Origin: Kiritimatiellota bacterium
Lineage (GTDB): Bacteria; Verrucomicrobiota; Lentisphaeria; Oligosphaerales; JAADHN01
Length of the DNA: 36,160 nt
Reading direction: 5' to 3'
NCBI GenBank assembly: GCA_013151865.1
Contig: JAADHN010000101.1
Coordinates: 1 to 36,160 of the forward strand
A program made the position numbers and the translations under genes. Each line of letters starts with the position of its first letter. Within the stretch, counting starts at the first letter, position 1. This document shows positions 17,400-26,353 of the stretch, one piece after another. The notes beneath the pieces are model-generated. The model made no database searches and was not told where the DNA came from. It saw only the letters and a list, made by a program, of their open reading frames with translations.

Positions 17400-19685
17400 T
17401 TACCGGGCATGCGCACGTACCGGAAGACGGTCGAGTATGGTCCCCGACCAAGAGACCTCTCCTGTAGCGGTTCTTGCACCCGATCTTGTCGCACCGGTCT
17501 CGGACGCACCCGCCGGGGGTCCCGTTCGCCGTGTGGCGAGGACTTCGACCCGAAACGGCTCGTGCGCATCCCGGAGAGTGGCCAGTACGGTCCCATCGCG
17601 AAGCAAGCGGAAGAAATATAGGAATTGACCGGGGCCCGCCGGGGCGGTAAACGCGGCTTCCCACGTGCCGGGGACCGTCGCCTTCATGGCCGACTCCGTC
17701 CAGGTCGCGCCGTCGTCCGTCGACCAATCGACTCGGCAAACGGCGCCGGAGACGGGAAGGGCACAGTCGAAACGCAGAAAGCCGGCGGTTGCCTCCCGGG
17801 TTTGACTTTCCGGGACATCGAGCCCGAAAACTTGGAGTGGCGGGGCCGGCGCTTCACTTGTGCACGCAATAACGAAATTACTTCCAGCCGTGACGGTTGT
17901 TATGGTGGGTGTGTGGGTGATTCCAGCCGGGATCGTGTCCTCGAACCACATCGAATATTTCCCGGGCAGGAGTACACGAAAATAGGCCCCGTCTTCGGCG
18001 GCGGACCGACTCGGGAGGGGGCGATTCGGTCCCTCGGTCAGGTCCAGCGAAGTTGCGGAGTCCGCAAAAAACCAATAGCCGCGCAGGGGATCGAGTGGGG
18101 TCTCGGGTCCCAGCCACGCGTACCGCTGGCCGGCGGCGTCCCAGGCGGCCACGGCCGCGGGGCCGCGGGACGTGGTCCCAAGCATGACGTTTCCTTTGGG
18201 GCCAAGCAGGTTCCATCCTGGTTCCACGGGGGTCGTGTCGCTGTCTTCGGCGGCGAGCCCGTCCACGGTGCAGTCGGTCGTCTTGTCCGTGAAGATCCAG
18301 ACGGGTGTGTAGGCCGTGAGTTCATGGACCGGTTGGTAGCGCCGGCCGTCCCAACCCCAGACGGGTGTTTCGACTGCCGGAAAGACCGCCGCGGGCAGCG
18401 GATCGTCCGGAGTGAGCGGGAGCGAAACCAGGTTCCAGCCGGGATCGAGATGGAAGAAGGCGCGAGCCCGTGGGCGGACGGCACTGTCCGCGGGTACAGG
18501 CAGTCGGTCGGGCGCGAAGCGGGCCGAGGCCGGGGAGCCGTCGGGATACGCAACCTTGCCGCGGACGCCGCGTTGGGCCATGGCGACATACGCGAACATG
18601 GCGGCGCGGTTCTGGTCCCAATACGTCCAAGGCTCGTCGAAGCCGGGGTTGTTCGGTTCTTTGACCGTGCTCACCTCGACGGTAATTTCCAGGTCGCCGT
18701 ACCAGCGGTAATTCCAATCGGCCATTTCGCCCCAAACCGTGTACCAGTCCGCCGCATTCCGGACGCCGTGCTCCCATCCGGAATCGTTCCGCGCCCACAT
18801 GGCTGGGTTTCCGCCCGTGTAGGTCAAGCAGATCTGTCGGAAAAGAACAGTTTCCGGATTCTGCTCTTCCGGCGGCAAGTTCGCGGCGTGTCCCCACGGG
18901 TAGACCGCCCCCAAGTCGCCGCTGTGAAAGCCGACCGAGAGGACGAATCGGTGTGCGTCCGTCCAGTTCATGACCGCGCCGGTCTCCGGTGCGCGCCCGG
19001 CAACGGTGTTCACCGGATCCAGCAAGGAGGGGAAGTCGCGGTTCAGATCGATCCCGTTCGCGTACCGGGTTCGGGGATCGGCGGAATAGCCGTCCGGGTT
19101 CATCACCGGCAACAGGTAGAAGTCGGTGGCGTCGACCAAGCTTCGAACAGCGGAGTTGGTCGCGTAACTCTCGAGCAAGTATCGCGCAAAGCGCAGGCAG
19201 AGATCGGCGGCAATGGGTTCGTCGCCGTGCATGGACGCCACGAACTTGACCTGTGGTTCGAGTTCGCGAACGTCGGGCTGATCCGTGATCCGCAGTACCC
19301 GGAGTGGGCGCCCTTTGGCGCTGACGCCGATGTCCTCGAGCCGGACCAGGTCCGGGTACTGTGTCGCCCAGGTAGAAAGCCTGTCCAGGATTTCGTCATA
19401 CGTGAGATAGTTGGGATCGTTTCGGGAGCTGTTTTGCAGTACCTCGTACGTCGCGCCGGAGCGTCGGAGGAGGTCGAGTCCGGTGTTGTCGGTCCAAGCG
19501 CGGACCCAGTCCGGGCCCGCCGCTTCGATCCGGAAATGGACACCGTCTGTCGGCAAGGGGTCCGAGTCGCGTCCCGTGACGACCCGGACTTCGGCAGCAG
19601 CCAAGACGGAGAAAAACGGAGTAGTCGAGAAACCGACCACCACCATAAGAACGGCGGTGCACAGTTTGCAGCCGACTGACTTCAC
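17400..19685 (-). CDS. Secreted M14-family zinc carboxypeptidase with C-terminal beta domains
   Basis: A 761-residue exported metallopeptidase. An N-terminal hydrophobic signal (AVLMVVVGFSTTPFFSVLAA) is followed by the M14 domain. Zinc ligands are His153 and Glu156 in SMHGDEP and His254 in GFHSGDLGAVYPW. Substrate residues are in GIDLNRDFPS, and the general base is Glu337 in LEITVEVS. It resembles the carboxypeptidase D/N branch, with a short beta-sandwich after the catalytic part (VRGKVAYPDGSPA). Residues about 400-570 hold two copies of a 'GWNL' repeat (PGWNLVSLPL, PGWNLLGPKG), followed by a beta-rich tail. The start codon is GTG at 19683-19685, overlapping the fumC stop by four bases (GTGA), so translation is probably coupled. 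The coupling to a cytosolic TCA enzyme has no obvious functional logic. Confidence 0.9.
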   Translation of the reverse strand: MKSVGCKLCTAVLMVVVGFSTTPFFSVLAAAEVRVVTGRDSDPLPTDGVHFRIEAAGPDWVRAWTDNTGLDLLRRSGATYEVLQNSSRNDPNYLTYDEILDRLSTWATQYPDLVRLEDIGVSAKGRPLRVLRITDQPDVRELEPQVKFVASMHGDEPIAADLCLRFARYLLESYATNSAVRSLVDATDFYLLPVMNPDGYSADPRTRYANGIDLNRDFPSLLDPVNTVAGRAPETGAVMNWTDAHRFVLSVGFHSGDLGAVYPWGHAANLPPEEQNPETVLFRQICLTYTGGNPAMWARNDSGWEHGVRNAADWYTVWGEMADWNYRWYGDLEITVEVSTVKEPNNPGFDEPWTYWDQNRAAMFAYVAMAQRGVRGKVAYPDGSPASARFAPDRLPVPADSAVRPRARAFFHLDPGWNLVSLPLTPDDPLPAAVFPAVETPVWGWDGRRYQPVHELTAYTPVWIFTDKTTDCTVDGLAAEDSDTTPVEPGWNLLGPKGNVMLGTTSRGPAAVAAWDAAGQRYAWLGPETPLDPLRGYWFFADSATSLDLTEGPNRPLPSRSAAEDGAYFRVLLPGKYSMWFEDTIPAGITHTPTITTVTAGSNFVIACTSEAPAPPLQVFGLDVPESQTREATAGFLRFDCALPVSGAVCRVDWSTDDGATWTESAMKATVPGTWEAAFTAPAGPGQFLYFFRLLRDGTVLATLRDAHEPFRVEVLATRRTGPPAGASETGATRSGARTATGEVSWSGTILDRLPVRAHAR

Positions 19686-21118
19686 GATTCCGTATTCTCC
19701 GGACCGAGCATGTTCCGGGGATCCAGGATTCCGGCAAGCGTCTCCGCTGGAAGCACATGTTGCTCCAAGACCAGTTCCCGGATCGTCCGGCCTTCCACCC
19801 AGGCCTGTTTGGCAAGTGCGGATGCGCGGTCATACCCGATGTGAGGGGCCAGGGCCGTAACCATGGCCAGGCTCTGCTCCACGAGCGCCGCAGTGCGTTC
19901 CCGGTTTGCCTCGATCCCGGCGACGCACTTCTCTTTGAACGAAATCATGGCGTTGGTCAGGAGATCCACGGACTCGAGCAAAGCGTCCGCCAGCACGGGC
20001 ATCATCACATTCAGCTCGAAGTTCCCGGATTGCGCCGCCAGCGTGACTGTCAAGTCATTGCCGATGACACGGGCGCAAACCATGAGCACGGCCTCGGCCT
20101 GTACCGGGTTGACTTTGCCGGGCATGATCGAGGAGCCCGGCTGGGTTGCCGGCAGCCGGATTTCACCCAGCCCGCAGCGCGGCCCGGATCCCATCCAGCG
20201 GATGTCGTTGGCGATTTTCGTCAAACTGACGGCCAGGGTCCTCAGGGCGGCCCCGGCATGAGCCGTGGAGTCTCGGGCGGCCTGGGCCTCGAAATGGTTC
20301 TTGGCCTCCACGAAGGGTAGGCCGGTGGATTGGGCGATCAGGCGGATTGCGTGCGTAACGACTTCGGGATCGGCGTTGAGGCCGGTTCCCACGGCGGTCC
20401 CGCCGAGCGCGAGTTCGAATAGTTCGGGCAGGACCGTCCGGAGTCGGTCCCCGTTCTTGTCCAGTTGGGCGGCGTACGCCGAGAATTCCTGGCCGAGCGT
20501 TATGGGCGTGGCATCCTGGAGGTGGGTGCGCCCGATCTTGACCACGTCGTGAAACTGTGCCGCTCTCTCGTGGAAGACGCCGGCCAGTGCGTCGAGGGCC
20601 GGCAGGAGGTTGTGCGCCGTTTGCTCGGCGAAAGCGACATGGATCGCGCTGGGGATGACGTCGTTGCTGGATTGCCCCCGGTTGACGTGATCGTTCGGGT
20701 GGATGCGCGGCGTGCCGTGAGGCGATCCGGTGAGCAATTCTGTGGCACGGCGGGCAATGACTTCGTTGGCGTTCATGTTGGTCGACGTGCCGGACCCCGT
20801 CTGAAAAACGTCCACGACGAATTGTTCGTCCCAACGTCCATCCCGCACTTCGGCGGCGGCTTGCGCGACCGCGTCGGCAATCTCGGGCGGCAAGTGCCCC
20901 GCCGCGCCGTTGGATCGGGCCATGGCTTCCTTGATCAGGCCAAGCGCCCGAATGAAGGCGCGCGGAAAACGTCGGTTGCTGATGGGGAAATTCTCGACGG
21001 CCCGTTGCGTCTGTGGACCGTAGTAGGCCTCGAACGGCACCGCGACCTCACCCAGGGCGTCTCGTTCGATTCGGGTCTCCCCCGTTCTTTTCTGCGATGG
21101 TGTCGTTCTCTGCGCCAA
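19682..21118 (-). CDS. fumC: Class II fumarate hydratase (TTG start)
   Basis: Fumarase C interconverts fumarate and L-malate in the TCA cycle without an iron-sulfur cluster. The protein shows TRIERDALGEVAVP at the N-terminus, FQTGSGTSTNMNANEVIA, HPNDHVNRGQSSND, GRTHLQDATPITLGQEFSAY, and the superfamily signature GSSIMPGKVNPVQAE near residues 326-340. There is no ATG near the family start. The TTG at 21116-21118 (MAQRTTPSQKRTGETRIE) has a perfect GGAGG eight bases upstream and gives 478 residues, against 467 for E. coli FumC. Aspartase shares the fold, but the length and the TRIERDALGEV start fit fumarase better. The stop overlaps the GTG start of the carboxypeptidase gene by four bases. Confidence 0.95.
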   Translation of the reverse strand: MAQRTTPSQKRTGETRIERDALGEVAVPFEAYYGPQTQRAVENFPISNRRFPRAFIRALGLIKEAMARSNGAAGHLPPEIADAVAQAAAEVRDGRWDEQFVVDVFQTGSGTSTNMNANEVIARRATELLTGSPHGTPRIHPNDHVNRGQSSNDVIPSAIHVAFAEQTAHNLLPALDALAGVFHERAAQFHDVVKIGRTHLQDATPITLGQEFSAYAAQLDKNGDRLRTVLPELFELALGGTAVGTGLNADPEVVTHAIRLIAQSTGLPFVEAKNHFEAQAARDSTAHAGAALRTLAVSLTKIANDIRWMGSGPRCGLGEIRLPATQPGSSIMPGKVNPVQAEAVLMVCARVIGNDLTVTLAAQSGNFELNVMMPVLADALLESVDLLTNAMISFKEKCVAGIEANRERTAALVEQSLAMVTALAPHIGYDRASALAKQAWVEGRTIRELVLEQHVLPAETLAGILDPRNMLGPENTES

Positions 21119-21126
21119 TGGCCGTG

Positions 21127-21131
21127 CCTCC
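21127..21131 (-). promoter_or_regulatory. Ribosome-binding site fixing the fumC TTG start
   Basis: GGAGG on the minus strand, eight bases before TTG 21116-21118. It is the only good site near the conserved N-terminus and decides for the rare start codon. Confidence 0.75.
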
Positions 21132-21293
21132 GGTTTGGGGGTGTCGATACTGCTTCGTATGATGACCGCACGGAGAGTGCATTTCAAGCGCCCGACGAAC
21201 AAGAAGCACGGCGAAAAGAATGAAAGGAACGCGAGGCAATTCTGTGGTGGCGCAGTTTTCTCTATGGCGGACGAAGCCGCGTTGTCGTGGAGG

Positions 21294-21346
21294 CAGGTGT
21301 GGATCTTGGGCAGGCCCCGGGCGGGCGGTGTCTCCCAGGTGTGGAT
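21294..21346. repeat. Pair of 11-bp direct repeats upstream of fumC
   Basis: CAGGTGTGGAT occurs at 21294-21304 and again at 21336-21346. The copies start 42 bp apart, about four helical turns, and lie 176-228 bp upstream of the fumC start. They could be tandem operator half-sites. Chance recurrence cannot be excluded. Confidence 0.35.
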
Positions 21347-21744
21347 TATCTTCGTCCGGCGGCGCCCCTGGCAGCCTGCCGCACCGGAGTCAACGAAGGC
21401 GGCTCGCGCAGGAAGTCGAGTTTGACGCGATTGCCGCCGTCTCTGCGGCGGATGACGGGGGCCGCCGTTTCCCCGAGTCATCGCCCCACCCTTTGGCCGC
21501 GGGACACAAGCCTGGCGGCGAAGTGCACCGAACGAGGTCGAGCCTGCGTTTCCGAACCGGGTCTTGGCACGGGACCGGACCGTGGCTGCGATCTTACGTG
21601 TGTACCGGGTGCCGCATCCGGCCGAATTCGTCCCCGCAGTCCGATCCAGCCGATCTCTTGCCGGGAGTCACGGACCCCCTTGCAGCGGGTGATGCAGCGC
21701 GGGCACGGCACGGCGCCGTACGCCGTTTTCCCCCGCACTCGGCG

Positions 21745-22656
21745 TCACGATTCGGTGATGCGGATCATGGCCTCGATGGTCCGGCGCGCCGCAGCCGCGA
21801 TTTCCGGGGGCACCACGATTCGGGGTTCCCCGGTTTCGAGGGCCTTCCGGATTTTTTCCAGCGAGATCTTCTTCATGTTCGGGCAGCGGAGAAACGGGCT
21901 CAATCGATGGTAGGTGATATGAGGCGCGGCCTTGCGCAGAGTGTGGAGGATCCCTTCCTCAGTGCCGACGATGAATTCGCGACAGGTTGTCGAACGGACC
22001 AACTCGAGCATTTGTCCGGTCGAGAGAATGTGGTCTGCGGCGTCCTGGACCTCGGGGATGCACTCGGGGTGGACCATGACCTCGGCATCGGGGTGCTCCT
22101 GCCGCAGGCGCTCGACTGTTTCTCGACGAACCATGGCGTGTGTGGGGCAGAACCCGTCCCACAGCACCATTTTTCGACCCAGCCGTCGTTCCACGAACAT
22201 GCCCAGGTATCGGTCCGGCACGAAAATGATTTCCGGCACATCGCCGAGTGACTTCACGATGCGCACGGCGTTGGACGAAGTGCAGCAGACCGTGCATTCC
22301 GCCTTGACGTCTGCCGTGGTGTTGACGTAGGCCACGACCGGCGCCCCGGCATGGGCGGCCTTGAGTTCGCGGAGCTGCTCCGGGGTGATCATGTCCGCCA
22401 TGGGGCACCCGGCGTCGGGGGCCGGCAACAACACGGTCCGGTCGGGATTGAGCACAGCGGCGGTCTCGGCCATGAAGCGGACGCCGCAGAAAACGATCAC
22501 GGCGGCCTCGACCTGAGTCGCGCGGCGGCTGAGTCCGTAGGAGTCGCCGACGAAATCGGCCAGGTCCTGTATTTCGGGGGGTTGATAGGTGTGGCTCAAA
22601 ATGACCGCATTCCGTTCCCGCTTGAGCCGCAAGATGTCGTTCAGTAGCTCTTTCAT
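21745..22656 (-). CDS. nadA: Quinolinate synthase A
   Basis: NadA condenses iminoaspartate with dihydroxyacetone phosphate to quinolinate in de novo NAD synthesis and carries one [4Fe-4S] cluster. The 303-residue protein has the family N-terminus (LKRERNAVILSHTYQPPEIQDLADFVGDS as separate blocks), FCGVRFMAETA, and three candidate cluster cysteines in PDAGCPMADM or AECTVCCTSSN, THAMV-preceding GFCPTH, and FLRCPNMKKI. MVHPECIPEVQDAADHILST is also characteristic. The start at 22654-22656 (MKELLNDIL) has GGAAAAG upstream; longer frames add unlike sequence. It sits 222 bp downstream of the EF-G-like gene. Neither nadB nor nadC is in the window. Confidence 0.95.
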   Translation of the reverse strand: MKELLNDILRLKRERNAVILSHTYQPPEIQDLADFVGDSYGLSRRATQVEAAVIVFCGVRFMAETAAVLNPDRTVLLPAPDAGCPMADMITPEQLRELKAAHAGAPVVAYVNTTADVKAECTVCCTSSNAVRIVKSLGDVPEIIFVPDRYLGMFVERRLGRKMVLWDGFCPTHAMVRRETVERLRQEHPDAEVMVHPECIPEVQDAADHILSTGQMLELVRSTTCREFIVGTEEGILHTLRKAAPHITYHRLSPFLRCPNMKKISLEKIRKALETGEPRIVVPPEIAAAARRTIEAMIRITES

Positions 22657-22877
22657 GGGGTCTTTTCCGGAATTGCCCGATTTCGGCCGAGTGCAGGGGG
22701 AGGTCGTGGCTGTGCCGCGCCCGGAAGTTTCGGCCGAGGAAGCGCCACCGCGTTTCGACGACGCACCTCGGATCGGCATACCACGCTGGTGTTCTCGAAT
22801 CATCGGCGGCGGGCACACCCGCCGTCCTGTTCCGGCGAATGGCGTGTCGGCCGAGTCTGGGGGCACGCAGCGGAGGG

Positions 22878-24899
22878 TCAGGTTTCGTCCTCTGCTTCCG
22901 CTGCGGCCTGGATCTGTTTGGTCAGATTGGCCGGCACCGGTTCATAGCGGTTGAATTCCATCTCGAACGCACCGCGTCCCTGCGTGATGGAACGCAGTTG
23001 GGTCGAGTAGGTGAATGTTTCCGCCAGCGGCACGTCCGCGTGCACCACTTGCAGGCCTTCTTCCCGGTCCATGCCCAAGATGCGTCCGCGACGCGAGTTC
23101 AGGTCGCCGCTGATATCGCCCATGTACTCCTCCGGGAACATGATTTTCAACCGCATGATCGGTTCCAGAAGGATGGGGCGTGCATTCTGCATGGCTTCGC
23201 GAAACGCGCCGCGCGCGGCGATCTTGAAGGCCATCTCCGACGAATCCACGGGATGATGCTTGCCGTCGTAGACTACGGCGCGCACATGCATTACGCGGCA
23301 TTTGGCCAACGGCCCTTTCTGCATGGCTTCGAGCACGCCTTTCTCGACCGCGGGAATGAAATTTCGCGGAATGTTCCCGCCCACGACCTCGTTGCCGAAC
23401 TCGAATTCTTGGTCCGGAAGCGGCTCCAACCGCAGGTGGACCTCAGCGAACTGACCGTGGCCGCCAGTCTGCTTCTTGTGGCGGTACTGGGCCGAGCCGG
23501 CCGCGGTGATCGTCTCGCGATAAGGCACTTTCGGCGTGCCCAGTTCCACGCCGACTTTATACGCGCTTTTCAAGCGGTTTATCACGGTAGTCAGATGCAG
23601 GTCGCCCATGCCGGAGAGCAGGGTCTGTCGAATCTCGCTGTTTCGCTCCACACGGATCGTGGGATCTTCGTCGGCGAGTTTCTGCAAGCCACTCGAGATC
23701 TTTTCTTCATCGCCTTTATTGAGCGGAAACACGGCGTAGGACATGGTCGGTTTCGGGAATTGGATCGGGGGAAAGGGGCTCGATCCCGGCTTGGTGGCCA
23801 GGGTGTCGCTGATGTGCGTGCCCTTGAGCTTGGCTATGGCCACGATTTCCCCGGGGCCCGCCTCATCGGTCGGCGCTTGTTCTTTGCCATTGATCAGCAA
23901 CAGGGAACCGAAACGCTCCCGGACGCTCCGAGTGATGTTCGTCACCTCCGAGTCGGAGTGGAACGTTCCGGCGTAGACTCGGAGCATGGTCAATTGCCCG
24001 ATAAAGGGGTCGGTAATGGACTTGAAGACCCGGGCCATGGCGGGATCGGCGTCGGCGGTCCGTTCGAGTTCGCCTTCCGTCAGGGGGACCGGCGTGGCGG
24101 CCAGGGGGTCCGGGAAGAAATTCATGATGCCGTTCATCAATTCGGTCACACCCACGTCTTTTTCAATACTCCCGCAGAAGACCGGAACCACGGTGCTGTC
24201 CAAGATGGCTTGGTGCAGTCCCTTGGCGATCTCGGCATCGGTCAGTTCCTCGCCGTCGAGGTACCGCATCATCAGTTCTTCGTCGGACTCGGCGACCGTG
24301 TCCATCAGCGCTTCCCGGTAGCGTGCGGTCATTTCTTCGAGTTCGGGCGGAGGATCGTCCCGCAGGACGTGCGTGACGCCGGCCAGTTCGCTTTTTTCAC
24401 CTTTCGGAAGTACGAACGGAATACAGACCGTGGCGCCGTAGCTTTCTTGGAGCGCTTCGAGGGTACCAGCGTAATCGGCTTGATCTCGGTCCAGACCGTT
24501 GATGAAAAAGGCGCGTGGAACCCCTCCTTTTCGAGCCAGTTGCCAAGCCCGAATCGTGCCGGTCCCGATGCCGGTGACGGCGTCCACCACGATCAGGACC
24601 GCATCAGCCACGGCAATGGCCGCGGTGGGTTCCGCGGCGAAGTCGGCGTAGCCCGGGGTGTCTGTGAAGAAGAAGTGATGTTCCTGCCATGGGCAGTTGA
24701 GGGCGGCAGTGTAGACGCTGCTCTTGCGTTCCTGTTCGTCCGGGCGAAAATCGGAGACACTGGTTCCCTGGTCCACCTTGCCGACGCGGGAAACCACACC
24801 CGACTTGGCGAGCATCAGGTCGGCCAGGGATGTTTTGCCCGCACCGGCATGGCCTGCAATACAGAAGTTGCGAATTCTTTCTACACTGCAATTCTTCAC
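22878..24899 (-). CDS. Elongation factor G paralogue (EF-G2/FusA2-like GTPase)
   Basis: A 673-residue translational GTPase with the five-domain EF-G layout. G1 is GHAGAGKTS (16-24), G3 is DTPGY (80-84), and domain IV has KKQTGGHGQFAEVHLRLEP, typical of the EF-G-like paralogue group. The C-terminus has PIMRLKIMFPEEYMGDISGDL and RGRILGM, the EF-G domain V core. Two sites depart from canonical EF-G: G4 reads NGLD (134-137) instead of NKxD, and switch I has QERKSSV where EF-G has ERGIT. The GTG start at 24897-24899 has GGAGA about eight bases upstream and is where EF-G proteins begin. It may act in ribosome recycling, under stress, or without translocase activity; canonical fusA is not in the window. 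Confidence 0.9.
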   Translation of the reverse strand: MKNCSVERIRNFCIAGHAGAGKTSLADLMLAKSGVVSRVGKVDQGTSVSDFRPDEQERKSSVYTAALNCPWQEHHFFFTDTPGYADFAAEPTAAIAVADAVLIVVDAVTGIGTGTIRAWQLARKGGVPRAFFINGLDRDQADYAGTLEALQESYGATVCIPFVLPKGEKSELAGVTHVLRDDPPPELEEMTARYREALMDTVAESDEELMMRYLDGEELTDAEIAKGLHQAILDSTVVPVFCGSIEKDVGVTELMNGIMNFFPDPLAATPVPLTEGELERTADADPAMARVFKSITDPFIGQLTMLRVYAGTFHSDSEVTNITRSVRERFGSLLLINGKEQAPTDEAGPGEIVAIAKLKGTHISDTLATKPGSSPFPPIQFPKPTMSYAVFPLNKGDEEKISSGLQKLADEDPTIRVERNSEIRQTLLSGMGDLHLTTVINRLKSAYKVGVELGTPKVPYRETITAAGSAQYRHKKQTGGHGQFAEVHLRLEPLPDQEFEFGNEVVGGNIPRNFIPAVEKGVLEAMQKGPLAKCRVMHVRAVVYDGKHHPVDSSEMAFKIAARGAFREAMQNARPILLEPIMRLKIMFPEEYMGDISGDLNSRRGRILGMDREEGLQVVHADVPLAETFTYSTQLRSITQGRGAFEMEFNRYEPVPANLTKQIQAAAEAEDET

Positions 24900-25434
24900 T
24901 TTCCGATTCTCCGTGAACTCTGCCGCGATAGTGATGAGCACCGAGGGACGAATTCGGGCCGGTTCGGGCCGGGCGCGCTGTCGGGCCTGCGTCCGTTCCG
25001 GCTTGAGTCGGGAGGCGCTGCGGGGCCCCCGGGCCGCTTCCGCCGTGTTCCGGGCGCCGTCCTCCTTCCGGGGAGCAGGGACCGAACACCGGCCGGGGGC
25101 AGTCGGTTGCGTCGACCTGTCCCGCCGCGGGAAGCGAACGATTAAAGTACTATTTGAAAGCGAAAAGTAAAACAAGCCATCCGGTTTTTGCAATTCCGCC
25201 ATCGCCGGGTCTATTACCGGGGCGCTGCGCCTTTGGTGCGCGTGACATGCCGGCCTCCGGCCGGACGGCGGACCGGGCCGGTCCCGCCCGGCGCCGGCTT
25301 TCGCACCGGATTGACGGGACAGCGGGAAGCCCTGTGCGGAGCGATCCCGCGCCGCGCGCTCCGACCGCCGCAGGTCGGCCCCACCGACGGTTCCGCTCCA
25401 GGGAGATCCGGAGAGGCGGACGCCCTATAAGGAA
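24900..25434. other. Divergent intergenic region between EF-G-like and PP2C genes
   Basis: 535 bp without a supportable gene. It contains an AT-rich island at about 25135-25175 within very GC-rich, hairpin-prone sequence. On the minus strand the island offers TTGTTT and, 17 bases on, TAGTAC, a weak promoter-like pair for the EF-G-like gene. No promoter for the PP2C gene was clear. Confidence 0.4.
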
Positions 25435-26244
25435 ATGAAAAACGTGACCGGTCTGTTTTTCCAACTGTTGATGAGCCGACATTCCCGGAGCGCCGCCGCT
25501 CCTATCGCCGCCGCCGCATACACGCACCCCGGCTTGGTGCTCGGGCGGAACGAAGACAGTTTTCTTCTCCTGCAATTGCAAAACACCACGACCGTATTGG
25601 CCGCAGTGGCCGACGGACTTGGCGGGCTCGAAGCGGGCGAGGTTGCCAGTTCCCTGGTTCTCCAGGTGCTCATGCGGCGTTGGCTCGGCCCCGACGGCGC
25701 GTCGCGGGTTGTTTCTCCCGGGTCGGCCAGGCATTTTCTGAAACGTTCCTTTCGCGAGGCCAACTGCGGAGTTGTTCGAATCAATCGCGAATTGAGCGGA
25801 CGAATGTTGATGGGGACCACCATGGCGGCTGCCGTGTTTCTCGAGGGGGTCGCCGCAGTGGCGCACTGCGGCGACAGCCGCTGTTATCGCCTCCGGGATG
25901 ATACGCTGCGTCAGCTCACGCGCGACCACACTCTGGCGGAACTCCTTGTGGCCCAAGGGCGCCTGCGTCCGCATGAGGCTTCCGGTCACCCCATGCGGCA
26001 TGTCCTGTCACGCTGCCTGGGGGCCCGGAGTCGGATGCAGCCGGTGGTCACCGTCCATGCCTGCCGGTCGGGAGATCGTTATTTGCTGTGCACCGACGGC
26101 CTTTCGGCATTTGTTCCTGCCGAGCGGATCGCCAAGACGCTGCGCGCCGCCCGCACTGCGGAGGGAGCGGTCAAACGACTGGTCGGCCAGGGGCTCGGCG
26201 GGGGCGGGGCGGACAACATTACCGCGGTGGCTGTCTTCTTTTGA
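25435..26244 (+). CDS. PP2C-family serine/threonine protein phosphatase
   Basis: A soluble metal-dependent phosphatase that removes phosphate from Ser/Thr residues, like PrpC or Stp. Motifs: GRNEDSF (37-43), AVADGLGGLEAGE (60-69 region), MGTTMAAAVF, AHCGDSRCYRLRDD, LTRDHTLAELL, LLCTDGLS and GADNITAVAVFF at the end. The metal-binding aspartates Asp60, DG in CTDG and DN near the end are kept. Length 269 is normal. The annotated ATG at 25435 has AAGGAA touching it, so initiation may really be at the GTG at 25444, for which the spacing is better. No partner kinase is adjacent; the gene stands alone, divergent from the EF-G-like gene. Partner proteins in this class often include Hanks kinases and translation GTPases. 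Confidence 0.93.
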   Translation: MKNVTGLFFQLLMSRHSRSAAAPIAAAAYTHPGLVLGRNEDSFLLLQLQNTTTVLAAVADGLGGLEAGEVASSLVLQVLMRRWLGPDGASRVVSPGSARHFLKRSFREANCGVVRINRELSGRMLMGTTMAAAVFLEGVAAVAHCGDSRCYRLRDDTLRQLTRDHTLAELLVAQGRLRPHEASGHPMRHVLSRCLGARSRMQPVVTVHACRSGDRYLLCTDGLSAFVPAERIAKTLRAARTAEGAVKRLVGQGLGGGGADNITAVAVFF

Positions 26245-26296
26245 TCCGAATCCGTCTCTGTCGGCTTCAGCCTGAGTATTGCATGAGCCATCTGTT

Positions 26297-26353
26297 GAGA
26301 TGAGGCATCTCGCACGCTTGCAAGATATTGCCGCCTCTCACCGACCGAGGCGG
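26297..26353 (+). terminator. Two consecutive hairpins after PP2C gene
   Basis: GAGATG (26297-26302) pairs CATCTC (26306-26311) around AGG, and CCGCCTC (26331-26337) pairs GAGGCGG (26347-26353) around nine bases. Neither has a real U-tract, so intrinsic termination is uncertain; they may protect the 3' end. Confidence 0.3.

Larger units (their letters stand above)
21119..21744. other. Intergenic region between nadA and fumC
   Basis: 626 bp with no supportable gene. It holds the fumC ribosome-binding site and an 11-bp direct repeat at 21294-21346. Reading frames here have poor codon structure. It should contain the fumC promoter; on the minus strand TTGAAA about 70 bases before the start codon is a possible -35, with only a weak -10. 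Confidence 0.5.

Noticed and set aside
21119-21481. N-terminal extension of fumC to position 21481
   Set aside because: The extra residues have no fumarase counterpart and poor codon use, while TTG 21118 has an ideal ribosome-binding site.
21478-21738. Small Cys-containing minus-strand frame (CPRCITRC) upstream of fumC
   Set aside because: No start signal, low-quality composition after the first residues, and no recognisable zinc-ribbon fold.
22839-25145. 768-codon plus-strand open frame opposite the EF-G-like gene
   Set aside because: The same antisense effect; the minus-strand product is an unmistakable translational GTPase and the plus frame has no family features. Similar shadows at 3859-5652, 17625-19679 and 32184-33860 were dropped for the same reason.
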